Part shown: piece by piece, positions 1 to 8,641 of the stretch | How positions within the stretch are numbered: the first letter of the stretch is position 1 | Layout: each line of letters opens with the position of its first letter | Origin: Acinetobacter pragensis | Lineage (GTDB): Bacteria; Pseudomonadota; Gammaproteobacteria; Pseudomonadales; Moraxellaceae | NCBI RefSeq assembly: GCF_001605895.1 | Contig: NZ_LUAW01000013.1 | Coordinates: 65,401 to 129,400, forward strand | Length of the DNA stretch: 64,000 nucleotides | Reading direction: 5' to 3' | Made by a program: the position numbers and the translations under genes | Notes under the pieces: model-generated | Told to the model about the DNA's origin: nothing | The model's database searches: none | What the model saw: only the letters and a program-made list of their open reading frames with translations

Positions 1-16
1 TAAGATGAATTAAAAA

Positions 17-1084
17 ATGAATTATGCGTATCTCAAAGAGAGAAATGAACAGCCGACAGCGCGGGCCATCCGGCTTGCCTATTTGAACTTTTCCAGCCCA
101 GATCTTGAATTGGCAAAACAATTTCTATTGGACTTCGGACTTACTGTTTTAGAGCAGAATGAACGGGAAATTTTCTTTCGCGCGAAAGGCGCTTCTACCT
201 ATTGCTATCACTTAAGCCTAGCTCCTCAAGCAAAATTTCTTGGTTTCGCTTTAGAAGTTTCTTCTGAAAATGAACTCCAAAATTTATCCAATTTGCCCAA
301 TGCAACAGCTGTCCAGAATTCATCAAAGCCAAATGCTGGACAATATGTAGAACTGACTGATCCGGCTGGATTTACAGTAACGGCAATTTATGGCCAGCAA
401 TTTTTAGACGCCTTGCCTTACCGTCCTGCGCTTGCTATGAATCTGGATTTGCAAGCAGACAGGATTAACCAAACGCAGCGCCCTCCCATAGTGCCAGCTG
501 AAATTCTGCGTCTTGGCCATGTTGTTTTGGAAGCTGCTAATTTTGAACAGACCTTCAAGTGGTATCAAAACAATTTTGGCTTGATTGCCAGTGATGTTCA
601 GGTTTTTGCAGATGGCTCACCGGGTGTTGCATTTCTGCGTTTGAACTTAAAGGATGTGCCGGCCGATCATCATACTTTGGCGCTTGCGCAAGGCGTGTTT
701 TCGACTTATAGCCACAGCGCCTATGAAGTTGTTGATACAGATGCCATCGGCATGGGGCAGCGGGTACTGCGGGATAAGGGCTGGAATCATGCTTGGGGTA
801 TGGGGAGGCATATTTTAGGCAGCCAGATCTTTGATTATTGGAATAATCCTTGGGGGCAAAAACACGAGCATTATTGTGATGGCGATCTGTTTGATGCATC
901 AGTGGAAACAGGCATTCATCCCATCAGTAAAAAAGCAATGGCTCAATGGGGGCCTTTGATGCCGGCCAGTTTTACCAAACCGCATTTAACGTTTACCCAT
1001 CTGAGCGAAACAGTTAAGCATCTGAAAAATACGCCTGATTTAACATTAAAAAAAGTCTACACCCTCGCAAAAATATTCATGTAA
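17..1084 (+). CDS. Two-domain VOC-fold extradiol ring-cleavage dioxygenase
   Basis: Predicted Fe(II)-dependent extradiol (meta-cleaving) dioxygenase acting on a catechol-like substrate in the cytoplasm. The 355-aa protein has an N-terminal non-catalytic VOC domain (about 15-130) and a catalytic VOC domain (about 160-300). In the second I see H168 (LGHVVLEA), H233 (YSHSAYEV) and E284 (KHEHY). The 65/51 spacing matches the His-His-Glu triad of BphC-type enzymes, and H218 and Y274 sit where the acid/base His and substrate Tyr are expected. It is the first gene of an operon (12-nt gap to the FAH-family hydrolase). An upstream gene could lie outside the window, and the start has only a weak ribosome binding site. 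The substrate is not readable from the sequence. Confidence 0.85.
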   Translation: MNYAYLKERNEQPTARAIRLAYLNFSSPDLELAKQFLLDFGLTVLEQNEREIFFRAKGASTYCYHLSLAPQAKFLGFALEVSSENELQNLSNLPNATAVQNSSKPNAGQYVELTDPAGFTVTAIYGQQFLDALPYRPALAMNLDLQADRINQTQRPPIVPAEILRLGHVVLEAANFEQTFKWYQNNFGLIASDVQVFADGSPGVAFLRLNLKDVPADHHTLALAQGVFSTYSHSAYEVVDTDAIGMGQRVLRDKGWNHAWGMGRHILGSQIFDYWNNPWGQKHEHYCDGDLFDASVETGIHPISKKAMAQWGPLMPASFTKPHLTFTHLSETVKHLKNTPDLTLKKVYTLAKIFM

Positions 1085-1096
1085 AAGGAAAACCGC

Positions 1097-2056
1097 ATGG
1101 CTGTTTCTATTGTTCATTACAGAAAAAAAGATGCTTCAATGGCTTGGGGAATTTTGTCCCAAGACAATATTGCTGAATTACCAACTGCGTTTTCAACCAC
1201 GGCAGAACTCATTGAGTATGGCTATGCCAAACTGGCGCAAGATGCAAAAAACAGTGCGGTGAATCATTCAGTAAAAGATGTTGAATTGCTCAGCCCGATC
1301 ACCGCACCGTCTCAAGTAATGTGCCAAGGCGCGAATTACCGCCAGCATATGATTGATTCGGGCATGAATCCTGATGCTAAAAAATTCAATATGTTTTTTA
1401 CCAAATCGGTCGCGTCTATTACCGATCCCACGGGCCAAATTATTAAACCTAAGCACGTGCAGCTTTTAGATTATGAAATTGAGTTGACGCTCGTGATTGG
1501 GAAAAAAACGACGTCGTCTGTACAGGTCAATCAGAATAATCTTCATGAATATATTGCAGGGGTTTGCATCGGCAATGACATTTCAGCGCGTGATGTACAA
1601 ATCCCTGAAACCCAGTTTTATAAAGGAAAAAGTTACCGCACATTCTGCCCGCTTGGCCCAGTACTTTGCCTGTTTGCGCCCGAAGATATTCATTATTTAG
1701 ACAGCTTAAACCTATGCCTGAAAGTGAACGGACAAATCCGGCAGCAAGACTCTACCGCCAATATGGTGTTTAAACCCGCTGAAACATTAACTGAATACTC
1801 CCAAGTGACCGATTTTAATGTTGGCGATGTCTTGCTGACCGGAACACCATCGGGATGCGCTTTAGGCTTGCCATCTCCATTGCTGGTCAAGGCGGCATAT
1901 TTAATGCCTGAAGAAAAGCGCTGGGCGCTGTTTAAGAAAGGACAGGCAAAGCGCAGCCAATACTTAAAAGTCGGTGATGTTATTGAATCCAGCATTCAAA
2001 GTGCCGACGGCAAAATTAATTTAGGCATTCAGCGACATATGATCAGCGCAGAATAG
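1097..2056 (+). CDS. Fumarylacetoacetate hydrolase (FAH)-family protein
   Basis: Predicted metal-dependent hydrolase, isomerase or decarboxylase of the FAH superfamily, which acts on acyl-pyruvate-like products of aromatic ring cleavage. The 319-aa length is typical. Visible signatures are NYRQH (about 80-84), LLDYEIEL (123-130, metal ligands E127 and E129), GNDISARDVQ (159-168), KGKSYRTFCPLGP (176-188) and LTGTPSG (about 247-253). AAAGGAAAA lies just before the ATG. It sits 12 nt after the extradiol dioxygenase, so it probably processes that enzyme's ring-opened product. That is inference from context; the exact reaction (hydrolase or tautomerase) is not decidable here. Confidence 0.88.
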   Translation: MAVSIVHYRKKDASMAWGILSQDNIAELPTAFSTTAELIEYGYAKLAQDAKNSAVNHSVKDVELLSPITAPSQVMCQGANYRQHMIDSGMNPDAKKFNMFFTKSVASITDPTGQIIKPKHVQLLDYEIELTLVIGKKTTSSVQVNQNNLHEYIAGVCIGNDISARDVQIPETQFYKGKSYRTFCPLGPVLCLFAPEDIHYLDSLNLCLKVNGQIRQQDSTANMVFKPAETLTEYSQVTDFNVGDVLLTGTPSGCALGLPSPLLVKAAYLMPEEKRWALFKKGQAKRSQYLKVGDVIESSIQSADGKINLGIQRHMISAE

Positions 2057-2097
2057 TTGAAAGATGCAATAAAAACACTCAATTTAGAGAATAGAAC

Positions 2098-4053
2098 ATG
2101 AACGGAATCTCATCATTAGCAGATGTAGAGCGGATAGAGCTGCAAGGAATGCCAAAGGATTTTCCCTCCAATACTTATGCATTAATTCGGCACGGCGCCC
2201 AAATTAACCCGAAAAGCCCGGCACTTTCCTTTTTTTTAGAAAGCAGCCGGTTTAAAAATCCGAGCGTCTATTGTTACCGCGAGCTGCTTGAGCAAATTCA
2301 TCAATGCGCTAATTTTTTTCATGCTTTGGGCGCAAGCAAAGATACTGTGATTGCCTATATTTTGCCGAACCTGCCCGAAACGCATTTTGTGATTTGGGGC
2401 GGTCAGGCCACAGGTATTATTGCTGCCATTAATCCCTTGCTTGAAGCGGATGCCATGGCAGACATCCTAAATGCTGTTCAGGCCGAAATATTAGTCACAC
2501 TTGCTCCTTTTCCCGATACCGATTTATGGGAAAAAGTTCACACTATTCTGCCTCGCCTATCTTTTCTCAAGCATCTGGTTTTAGTCAATCCAGCCCGCCA
2601 TATGCCGTATCCAAAAAAAATAGCCGCCAGCCTGCTGCAGAAGAAAAAAATCACTCAACTGCATGGCTTAAAAGGCATTGCAGGCGCCATTCCCTGCCAT
2701 ATTTCGCTGCATGACTATCATGCGTCTGTGCAAGGTTTTGCAAAAAATCAGCTCAACAGTCAGCGGATATTTTCATCAAATGATTATTCCTCATTTTTCT
2801 GTACAGGCGGCACAACGGGATTGCCAAAAGTTGCTAAGCGTACACATGCCAATGAAACATCCAGCGCTTGGAGCGTTGCACAATTTTATGGCGATGACTT
2901 TTCAGCCAATAAAACCATTTTCTGCGGTCTGCCGCTATTTCATGTGAATGCGGTGTTGGTGACCGGATTGATTCCTTTTTCCAAAGGGTCACATGTCGTC
3001 CTAGGCACAGCACAAGGTTACCGCGGTGAAGGCATTATCCAAATTTTTTGGAAAATTGTTGAACATTACAAAATTAATTATTTTAGCGGTGTGCCAACGC
3101 TTTATGCCTCCTTGCTTCAAGTTCCGGTCGCTGATGCAAAAATTAACTCACTGGAATATGGGCTATGCGGCGCCGCACCGTTACCGTCAGAAATTATGAA
3201 AAATTTTCAAAATTTGACAGGTTTAAGAATACTTGAAGGCTATGGCTTAACTGAAGGCACCTGTGTCAGCAGTGTCAATCCGCCTTTTGCTGAACCAATT
3301 CACGGGTCTATTGGAATCCGCATTCCTCTGCAGAAAATGAAAGCGGTTATCTTGGATGATCAGGGGCAATATTTAAGAGATGCTGAAAATAATGAAATTG
3401 GCGCAATTGCCATTTCCGGACCTAATGTGTTTGCAGGCTATTTAATTTCTGAGCAGAACCGGAAGATATGGCTGAATATTGATAACGACACGTCTTGGTT
3501 TAATACCGGTGATTTGGGTTATCAAAATGCGCAAGGCTATTTCTATCTTACTGGCCGGAAAAAAGAACTGATTATTCGCGGCGGCCATAATATTGACCCG
3601 TTAACCATAGAAGAACCTATGTTGAAGCACCCTGCCGTTGAGCTGGCTGCTGCGGTCGGCCGTCCAGATGCTTATGCAGGTGAATTGCCCGTGCTGTATG
3701 TCCAGCTCAAAGCAAACCAAACGCTTTCCAAAGATGAATTGATCTCTTTTGCAGAACAGCATATTCATGAGCGTGCTGCAGTTCCTAAGTTCATTGAAAT
3801 TATTGATGAAATCCCGCTTACGCCAATTGGGAAAATTTTTAAAGTGCCGCTAAAGCATCAACAGATTCAAATTTCATTAAGCCAGTCTCTTGAACAGGCG
3901 AATATTGCTTTTCAAAACTTTTCAATCATCGAAGACAAAAGCAAAGGCATTGTCATTCACCTGCATGTCAAAGATATGGAGACTCAGCAGGCTGCCCTTC
4001 AAACCCTTGGCCAGTTCCCTTTCACTGCAGAAATTCAAATCGGAAATACATGA
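2098..4053 (+). CDS. Acyl-CoA synthetase (AMP-dependent ligase)
   Basis: Predicted ATP-dependent CoA ligase of the ANL superfamily that activates a carboxylic acid to its CoA thioester. In 651 residues I see the AMP/P-loop motif FFCTGGTTGLPK (233-244), YGLTEGT (382-388), TGDLGY (470-475), the hinge region GRKKELIIRGGHNIDP (486-501) and the C-terminal catalytic lysine K579 (TPIGKI). About 70 residues follow the usual core as an extension of unknown role. Its stop overlaps the next start (ATGATG, 4 nt), indicating translational coupling. Company with a ring-cleavage dioxygenase suggests an aromatic- or terpenoid-derived acid rather than an ordinary fatty acid, but the substrate is unknown. Confidence 0.9.
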   Translation: MNGISSLADVERIELQGMPKDFPSNTYALIRHGAQINPKSPALSFFLESSRFKNPSVYCYRELLEQIHQCANFFHALGASKDTVIAYILPNLPETHFVIWGGQATGIIAAINPLLEADAMADILNAVQAEILVTLAPFPDTDLWEKVHTILPRLSFLKHLVLVNPARHMPYPKKIAASLLQKKKITQLHGLKGIAGAIPCHISLHDYHASVQGFAKNQLNSQRIFSSNDYSSFFCTGGTTGLPKVAKRTHANETSSAWSVAQFYGDDFSANKTIFCGLPLFHVNAVLVTGLIPFSKGSHVVLGTAQGYRGEGIIQIFWKIVEHYKINYFSGVPTLYASLLQVPVADAKINSLEYGLCGAAPLPSEIMKNFQNLTGLRILEGYGLTEGTCVSSVNPPFAEPIHGSIGIRIPLQKMKAVILDDQGQYLRDAENNEIGAIAISGPNVFAGYLISEQNRKIWLNIDNDTSWFNTGDLGYQNAQGYFYLTGRKKELIIRGGHNIDPLTIEEPMLKHPAVELAAAVGRPDAYAGELPVLYVQLKANQTLSKDELISFAEQHIHERAAVPKFIEIIDEIPLTPIGKIFKVPLKHQQIQISLSQSLEQANIAFQNFSIIEDKSKGIVIHLHVKDMETQQAALQTLGQFPFTAEIQIGNT

Positions 4054-4547
4054 TGGATTATTTTTTTACAATTAAATCAACGCTGAATCATATTGATAGC
4101 GACAAAGCGAAACAGCTGTTCCAAACCGTCGAATTTCATGAACAGATTTGCCAAAAAATACCTGGGACTGCGCTCGATATCCAACGTTCTGAGCTGGCAG
4201 GTGATCGCTACTATTTAGAGCGTGAATACAACCTAGACCTTGAAATGCCGGAGCTCATCCGAAAATTATTAAAAGATGCTTTTCGGCTGCGGCGTCACGA
4301 TTATTGGGACTTCCAGACACTGAGTGCTTCTTCAACATTAAAGTCAAATCTGACGGGCATTCTAAGCTATCAAACTTTTCTCAGCGAAGCGCATAACGCC
4401 ATTCAAGTCCGGCAAGATTGGAAACTGGATATTGGTATGCCGCTTATACATAAAGCGCTGGCAAGATTCGCTGAAACAGAAATTCGAAAGTTTCATGCCA
4501 TTGAAATGGATATCATTCAACAAGAATTGATCGCACAAACTGCATAA
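4050..4547 (+). CDS. Small SRPBCC/DUF2505-like protein of unknown function
   Basis: A 165-aa soluble protein overlapping the acyl-CoA ligase stop by 4 nt, hence almost certainly co-translated with it. It lacks a signal peptide and membrane segments. The alternation of short strands (YFFTIKSTL near the N-terminus, YYLEREYNLDLEM around 55) with a long amphipathic C-terminal helix (about 140-165) resembles the START/SRPBCC hydrophobic-ligand fold, in particular DUF2505. That family assignment is from pattern only. Placed in a catabolic operon it might bind or present a hydrophobic substrate or intermediate; no catalytic motif is evident. Confidence 0.7.
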   Translation: MMDYFFTIKSTLNHIDSDKAKQLFQTVEFHEQICQKIPGTALDIQRSELAGDRYYLEREYNLDLEMPELIRKLLKDAFRLRRHDYWDFQTLSASSTLKSNLTGILSYQTFLSEAHNAIQVRQDWKLDIGMPLIHKALARFAETEIRKFHAIEMDIIQQELIAQTA

Positions 4548-4642
4548 TAAAATACAAATATCAAATACTTAACAAAACAATAATCAAGTAAAAACCTGCT
4601 GCAAAAGAAGAAACACCCCCTCAAGGAAAAAGAGAGTAAAAC

Positions 4643-5851
4643 ATGAAAATACAGTCTGCATTAAGCTTGGCAATTCTAACGGCTGCCTGCTCACAGGTTC
4701 ACGCTGCTGCTTTAGACCGTACCGGTCAATCAATAGCTGCATTTTTAGAAGATGGGAACTATTTTGAAGCCTCTATTGCTGCAGTAGAGGCCGATATTTC
4801 GGGTCAAGCACGCCCGCAATTTATGACACCCAGTACAGATTCTTCGACAGGCAATCTGACCAATAGCAGCACGTTTTATAATGCAGCTATCAAGCTGCAG
4901 ATGACGCCTCAATTTTCTTTCGGCCTTATTTACGACCAGCCTTTTGGTGCAGATACAGCTTATAAAGCATTGCCGAATCACACCTTTTCAACTGATTCAG
5001 GGCTTGCATCTGCCAACGTGGATACACAAAATCTTTCATTTTTATTTGGCTATCAACCCAATGAAAATTGGAATTTTTATGCAGCGCCAGTTTATGAAAC
5101 CATTAAAGGCAATGTAAAGCTGAATGGTTTAGCATTTGAAGCCATCAGCGGCTATCAATTAAATGTTAAAGAAAATAGCGAGATTGGATGGCTTGCGGGT
5201 ATGGCCTACCAAATTCCAGAAATTGCGCTAAAAGCGGCAGTGACTTACCGCTCGGAAATCAAACACTCTTTGACAGCAGATGAAAGTTTTGCCATGCCAT
5301 TGAGCGCGCTTGTTCCAATGATTGGTACAGGCCTGACCAATATCACTACACCGCAGTCGATAAATTTAGATTTGCAAAGCGGAATTACGCCAACAATGCT
5401 GGTTTTTTTAAATACGCGCTGGGTAAACTGGAAAAAATTTGAAATTAAGCCCTATGCCTTTAACAAGGTTACCGAAATTGCAACGGGCTATCCAAATGGC
5501 TTAATTTTGGCTGACTATAATAAAGATCAAATTTCTGCAGACTTAGGTTTAGCCAAAAAAATCAATGATCAATGGTCTGGCGTAATGAGTGCTGGCTGGG
5601 ACAGCGGTGCAGGTGATCCAACTTCGGTGTTTGGCCCTATTGGCGGTTATTGGTCGGCGGGTGTCGGCTTAAGATTTAACCCAGCAGCTGACTATTTTAT
5701 TCAGGCGGGGCTGCGATATTTTTGGCTTGAAGATGCCACAGGACATTCAGCCGCCTACGCGCTCCCCGGTAATGCTGAAAATGCAAAAGTTGCAGACTAT
5801 AGCGATAATACAGCTTTGGGCTATCTGCTGAAAATCGGCTATAAATTCTAA
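4643..5851 (+). CDS. FadL/TodX-family outer-membrane porin (paralogue 1)
   Basis: Predicted outer-membrane beta-barrel channel for hydrophobic compounds. The protein (402 aa) starts with a signal peptide ending around residue 22 (QVHAA) and closes with an aromatic C-terminus (IGYKF), both typical of outer-membrane proteins. The mature N-terminus (LDRTGQSI) and repeated amphipathic strands match the OmpP1/FadL/TodX family. It is the last gene of the dioxygenase-ligase operon (95-nt gap with its own AGGAAAAAGAGAG ribosome site), so it likely admits the pathway's substrate. It is clearly paralogous to the porin at 17563-18768: both share GYW..G.G..F.PAA.YFI near the C-terminus and the same periplasmic start. 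Confidence 0.88.
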   Translation: MKIQSALSLAILTAACSQVHAAALDRTGQSIAAFLEDGNYFEASIAAVEADISGQARPQFMTPSTDSSTGNLTNSSTFYNAAIKLQMTPQFSFGLIYDQPFGADTAYKALPNHTFSTDSGLASANVDTQNLSFLFGYQPNENWNFYAAPVYETIKGNVKLNGLAFEAISGYQLNVKENSEIGWLAGMAYQIPEIALKAAVTYRSEIKHSLTADESFAMPLSALVPMIGTGLTNITTPQSINLDLQSGITPTMLVFLNTRWVNWKKFEIKPYAFNKVTEIATGYPNGLILADYNKDQISADLGLAKKINDQWSGVMSAGWDSGAGDPTSVFGPIGGYWSAGVGLRFNPAADYFIQAGLRYFWLEDATGHSAAYALPGNAENAKVADYSDNTALGYLLKIGYKF

Positions 5852-5865
5852 TTATAAAGCGGCAT

Positions 5866-5895
5866 GAAGTTATTCATCGATGGATGAATAACTTC
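5866..5895. terminator. Hairpin terminator between convergent genes
   Basis: A perfect 13-bp stem (GAAGTTATTCATC at 5866-5878 with GATGAATAACTTC at 5883-5895) with a 4-nt loop lies 14 nt past the porin stop and before the convergent TauE/SafE gene. The following ATTCT is a poor U-tract, so this is a probable rather than textbook terminator. Confidence 0.6.
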
Positions 5896-6026
5896 ATTCT
5901 CCACAAATACTGGTTGAACTTCCACATGCCTGAAATTCACAAAGTGAATCAGAACAAAAGTAAGTTAAAGCAATAAATAGCCCGCATTAAATGTACTTTC
6001 ATCATAGGGAATCAACTGCATTTATC

Positions 6027-6827
6027 TCAACGCATTCCCTTGAAAAGGAAAAAACATCCTACGCTAAACAGCAAGATCGAAAAACATTTTTTCAGCATTT
6101 GCGGTGATAAGGCATGCGCCGTTTTCGCGCCAATTTTTGCAGTCAAGAAGCTCATCGTGCTAATGCCGATAAATGCATATATATGCACATAGCCAATGCT
6201 GTTTGCAATTCGAATATGCTCTTGAGCACCGAACAGCATAAAGCCTAGCGCGCCCGCAATAGCAATGGGTAAACCGCATGCAGCAGATGTGCCGACCGCT
6301 TTTTGCATCACGACCCCATAATGATTGAGATAAGGCACAGTGATACTGCCGCCGCCAATGCCAAAAAGCGCAGAAGCTATGCCTATTCCCGCCCCAGCGC
6401 CTAATTGCTTAGATGTTGAAGGCAGAGCTTTATTGCTGTCCACCACCTTCTTTGCCCCCATGAACATGGTATAAGCCACCCACATCAAAAACACACCAAT
6501 CATGATTTGAAGGTGCACTCCTGACAGCAGCCCAGCAATGCCGGCACCGGCAAAACAGCCCAATGCCATCCCCGGTGCAAGATTTTTAAAAACCGGCCAT
6601 AACACTGCGCCATTTTTTTGGTGCGCCATAAAGGAACTGATGGATGTAACAACAATGGTCGCTAAAGAAGTACCCAGCGCCAAATGCATAATGACATCCG
6701 GACTGTAGCCCATTTGGGTGAACACAACATACAGCAGTGGCACAATGATCGTGCCGCCGCCTACGCCAAAAAGTCCGGCGGCAAAACCTGCGAATGCGCC
6801 GATGATTAAGAAAATGATTAATTCCAC
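6027..6827 (-). CDS. TauE/SafE-family sulfite/organosulfur permease
   Basis: Predicted inner-membrane anion permease of the TauE/SafE (DUF81) family, which moves sulfite, sulfoacetate or related organic anions. The 266-aa protein is almost wholly hydrophobic with two homologous halves, each with a glycine-rich motif: FGVGGGTIIVPLL near residue 20 and FGIGGGSITVPYL around 160. It lies 41 nt downstream of the flavin reductase on the same strand and so is probably the last gene of the mesX-mesD transcription unit. A link to sulfur or methionine metabolism is inferred from that position; the transported compound is not known. Confidence 0.85.
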   Translation of the reverse strand: MELIIFLIIGAFAGFAAGLFGVGGGTIIVPLLYVVFTQMGYSPDVIMHLALGTSLATIVVTSISSFMAHQKNGAVLWPVFKNLAPGMALGCFAGAGIAGLLSGVHLQIMIGVFLMWVAYTMFMGAKKVVDSNKALPSTSKQLGAGAGIGIASALFGIGGGSITVPYLNHYGVVMQKAVGTSAACGLPIAIAGALGFMLFGAQEHIRIANSIGYVHIYAFIGISTMSFLTAKIGAKTAHALSPQMLKKCFSILLFSVGCFFLFKGMR

Positions 6828-6868
6828 AATAGACTGACTTAAAAAATAGTATGAATTGAAAAACTGCT

Positions 6869-7360
6869 TTAGGCAATTTCGACTTGCCCGACCTGATGAT
6901 AAGCGCGGTTAAAATAAACCAAGCTTTGATCCTGTTCACTTTGCTGAATTGCCGCCACACGGCACAGAAAAATGCTATGCGTGCCGACTTCTTGTATTTG
7001 TTCAATCTCACAGTCAAAACTGACCAAAGCATCCTCTAAAACAGGTGCGCCAGTTTCTAAAACTGTCCAGCGCCCATACTCAAAGCGCTCATCAGAACTC
7101 ATTTTAGATGCAAAGACGTTAGAAATTTGCTGATGATCGGCACCTAAAACATTCACCGTGAGAATTTTATTTTCAATAAAATGTTCATGTGACCTAGAGG
7201 CTGTATTCATGCAGACCAATAATGTCGGCGGCGTGTCTGTAACACTGCAGACAGCAGATGCTGTGAACCCATAGCGGCCAGATACCCCTGCTGTGGTCAC
7301 AACATTGACCGCGCTTGTTAACAAAGACATTGCATTTTTAAAGTCTGTTGCTTGAATCAT
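6869..7360 (-). CDS. Flavin reductase (HpaC/FRED-type, FMN-binding)
   Basis: Predicted NAD(P)H:flavin oxidoreductase that supplies reduced FMN or FAD to a partner oxygen-dependent enzyme. About 163 aa, with the family's FTASAVCSVTDTPPTLLVC strand-loop (about 31-50) and a C-terminal YFNRAYHQ. I chose ATG at 7360 because AGGAACAAGGTG precedes it; a GTG one codon upstream is possible. The only same-strand neighbours are the methionine synthase pair (204 nt upstream) and a TauE permease (41 nt downstream). Since the MesD/MesX enzyme is reported to need oxygen, this reductase is a plausible electron supplier for it (inference). Confidence 0.87.
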   Translation of the reverse strand: MIQATDFKNAMSLLTSAVNVVTTAGVSGRYGFTASAVCSVTDTPPTLLVCMNTASRSHEHFIENKILTVNVLGADHQQISNVFASKMSSDERFEYGRWTVLETGAPVLEDALVSFDCEIEQIQEVGTHSIFLCRVAAIQQSEQDQSLVYFNRAYHQVGQVEIA

Positions 7361-7567
7361 CACCTTGTTCCTAAATTGCGCCGTATCTTTTTTCTGGATA
7401 CTTCGCTATGCCGCGTAATTTGGCTACACAGGCATAGCATCTGAATGAGTTTTGAGTCGAACTATTGATCTTAAATGTGCTTAAGGTGCCGCGTGCGGTG
7501 AATGAATATCAAATCGAATTTAAGCCAACCGAAACAGCTCCACTTATGCACATCACATAATCAACAG

Positions 7568-8599
7568 TTAGCCATTTGATAGTTCTTTTCGAATGATCTC
7601 TGCACCGGCACTTAAGGCATTGAGCTTGCCGCGCGCCACTTGACGGGATAATGGCGCCATACCGCAGTTGGTGGATGGATACAGCTTGTCGGCATCAACA
7701 AACTGAAGCGCTTTACGCAAGGTATTCGCGACTTCTTCTGGTGTTTCAACGGTATTTGTCGCCACATCAATCGCACCGACCATGACTTTTTTACCGCGGA
7801 TCAGTTCAATCAAATCCATCGGCACATGTGAGTTTTGGCATTCAAGCGAGACGATATCAATTTTTGATTTCTGAAGTTTCGGAAAGGCTTCTTCATATTG
7901 ACGCCATTCAGAGCCTAAAGTCTTTTTCCAATCGGTATTGGCTTTAATGCCATAACCGTAGCAAATATGCACCGCAGTTTCGCATTTCAGACCTTCAAGC
8001 GCGCGCTCTAAAGTCGCTACACCCCAGTCGTTCACTTCATCAAAGAATACGTTAAATGCGGGTTCATCAAACTGGATGATATCGACACCCGCCGCTTCCA
8101 GCTCCCGCGCCTCTTGGTTCAAAATTTTAGCAAATTCCCAAGCCAGTTTTTCACGGCTTTTATAGTGACCGTCATACAGTGTGTCAATCATGGTCATTGG
8201 GCCAGGCAGCGCCCATTTGATCGGTTGATTGGTTTGGCTGCGTAGAAATTTAGCATCTTCTACAAACACTGGCTTTTGGCGAGAAACAGCGCCGACGACT
8301 GACGGCACGCTGGCATCATAACGATTACGGATCCGTACTGTTTCACGTTTCTCAAAATCAACGCCATCCAGATGTTCAATAAATGTTGTCACAAAATGCT
8401 GACGGGTTTGTTCACCATCACTGACAATATCAATGCCTGCATGCACTTGTTCTTGCAAAGATAGGCGCAGTGCGTCTTGCTTTGCTTCAATAAGCGCATC
8501 GCCTTCTAGTTTCCAAGGTGACCAAAGTTTTTCAGGTTCTGCCAGCCAAGACGGTTTCGGTAAGCTGCCTGCAGTTGAGGTTGGGAGTAAAATCGCCAT
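7568..8599 (-). CDS. mesD: MesD: core MetE-type, folate-independent methionine synthase
   Basis: A 343-aa protein equal to the C-terminal catalytic half of cobalamin-independent methionine synthase, without the N-terminal MetE domain. Zinc ligands are recognisable: H211 and C213 in HICYGYG, E243 in SLECQNS, and C302 in NCGM, in the same order as H/C/E/C of MetE. DGEQTRQHF (61-69) and QFDEPA (176-181) are further core motifs. It follows the DUF1852 gene by 42 nt. The combination of core MetE plus DUF1852 identifies the MesD/MesX type of methionine synthase, which uses a methyl donor other than methyl-tetrahydrofolate. The donor is not known to me. Confidence 0.87.
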   Translation of the reverse strand: MAILLPTSTAGSLPKPSWLAEPEKLWSPWKLEGDALIEAKQDALRLSLQEQVHAGIDIVSDGEQTRQHFVTTFIEHLDGVDFEKRETVRIRNRYDASVPSVVGAVSRQKPVFVEDAKFLRSQTNQPIKWALPGPMTMIDTLYDGHYKSREKLAWEFAKILNQEARELEAAGVDIIQFDEPAFNVFFDEVNDWGVATLERALEGLKCETAVHICYGYGIKANTDWKKTLGSEWRQYEEAFPKLQKSKIDIVSLECQNSHVPMDLIELIRGKKVMVGAIDVATNTVETPEEVANTLRKALQFVDADKLYPSTNCGMAPLSRQVARGKLNALSAGAEIIRKELSNG

Positions 8600-8641
8600 A
8601 TCTAATCTTCTATCTTTTAATTCATTAATCTGTGGTGTAAA

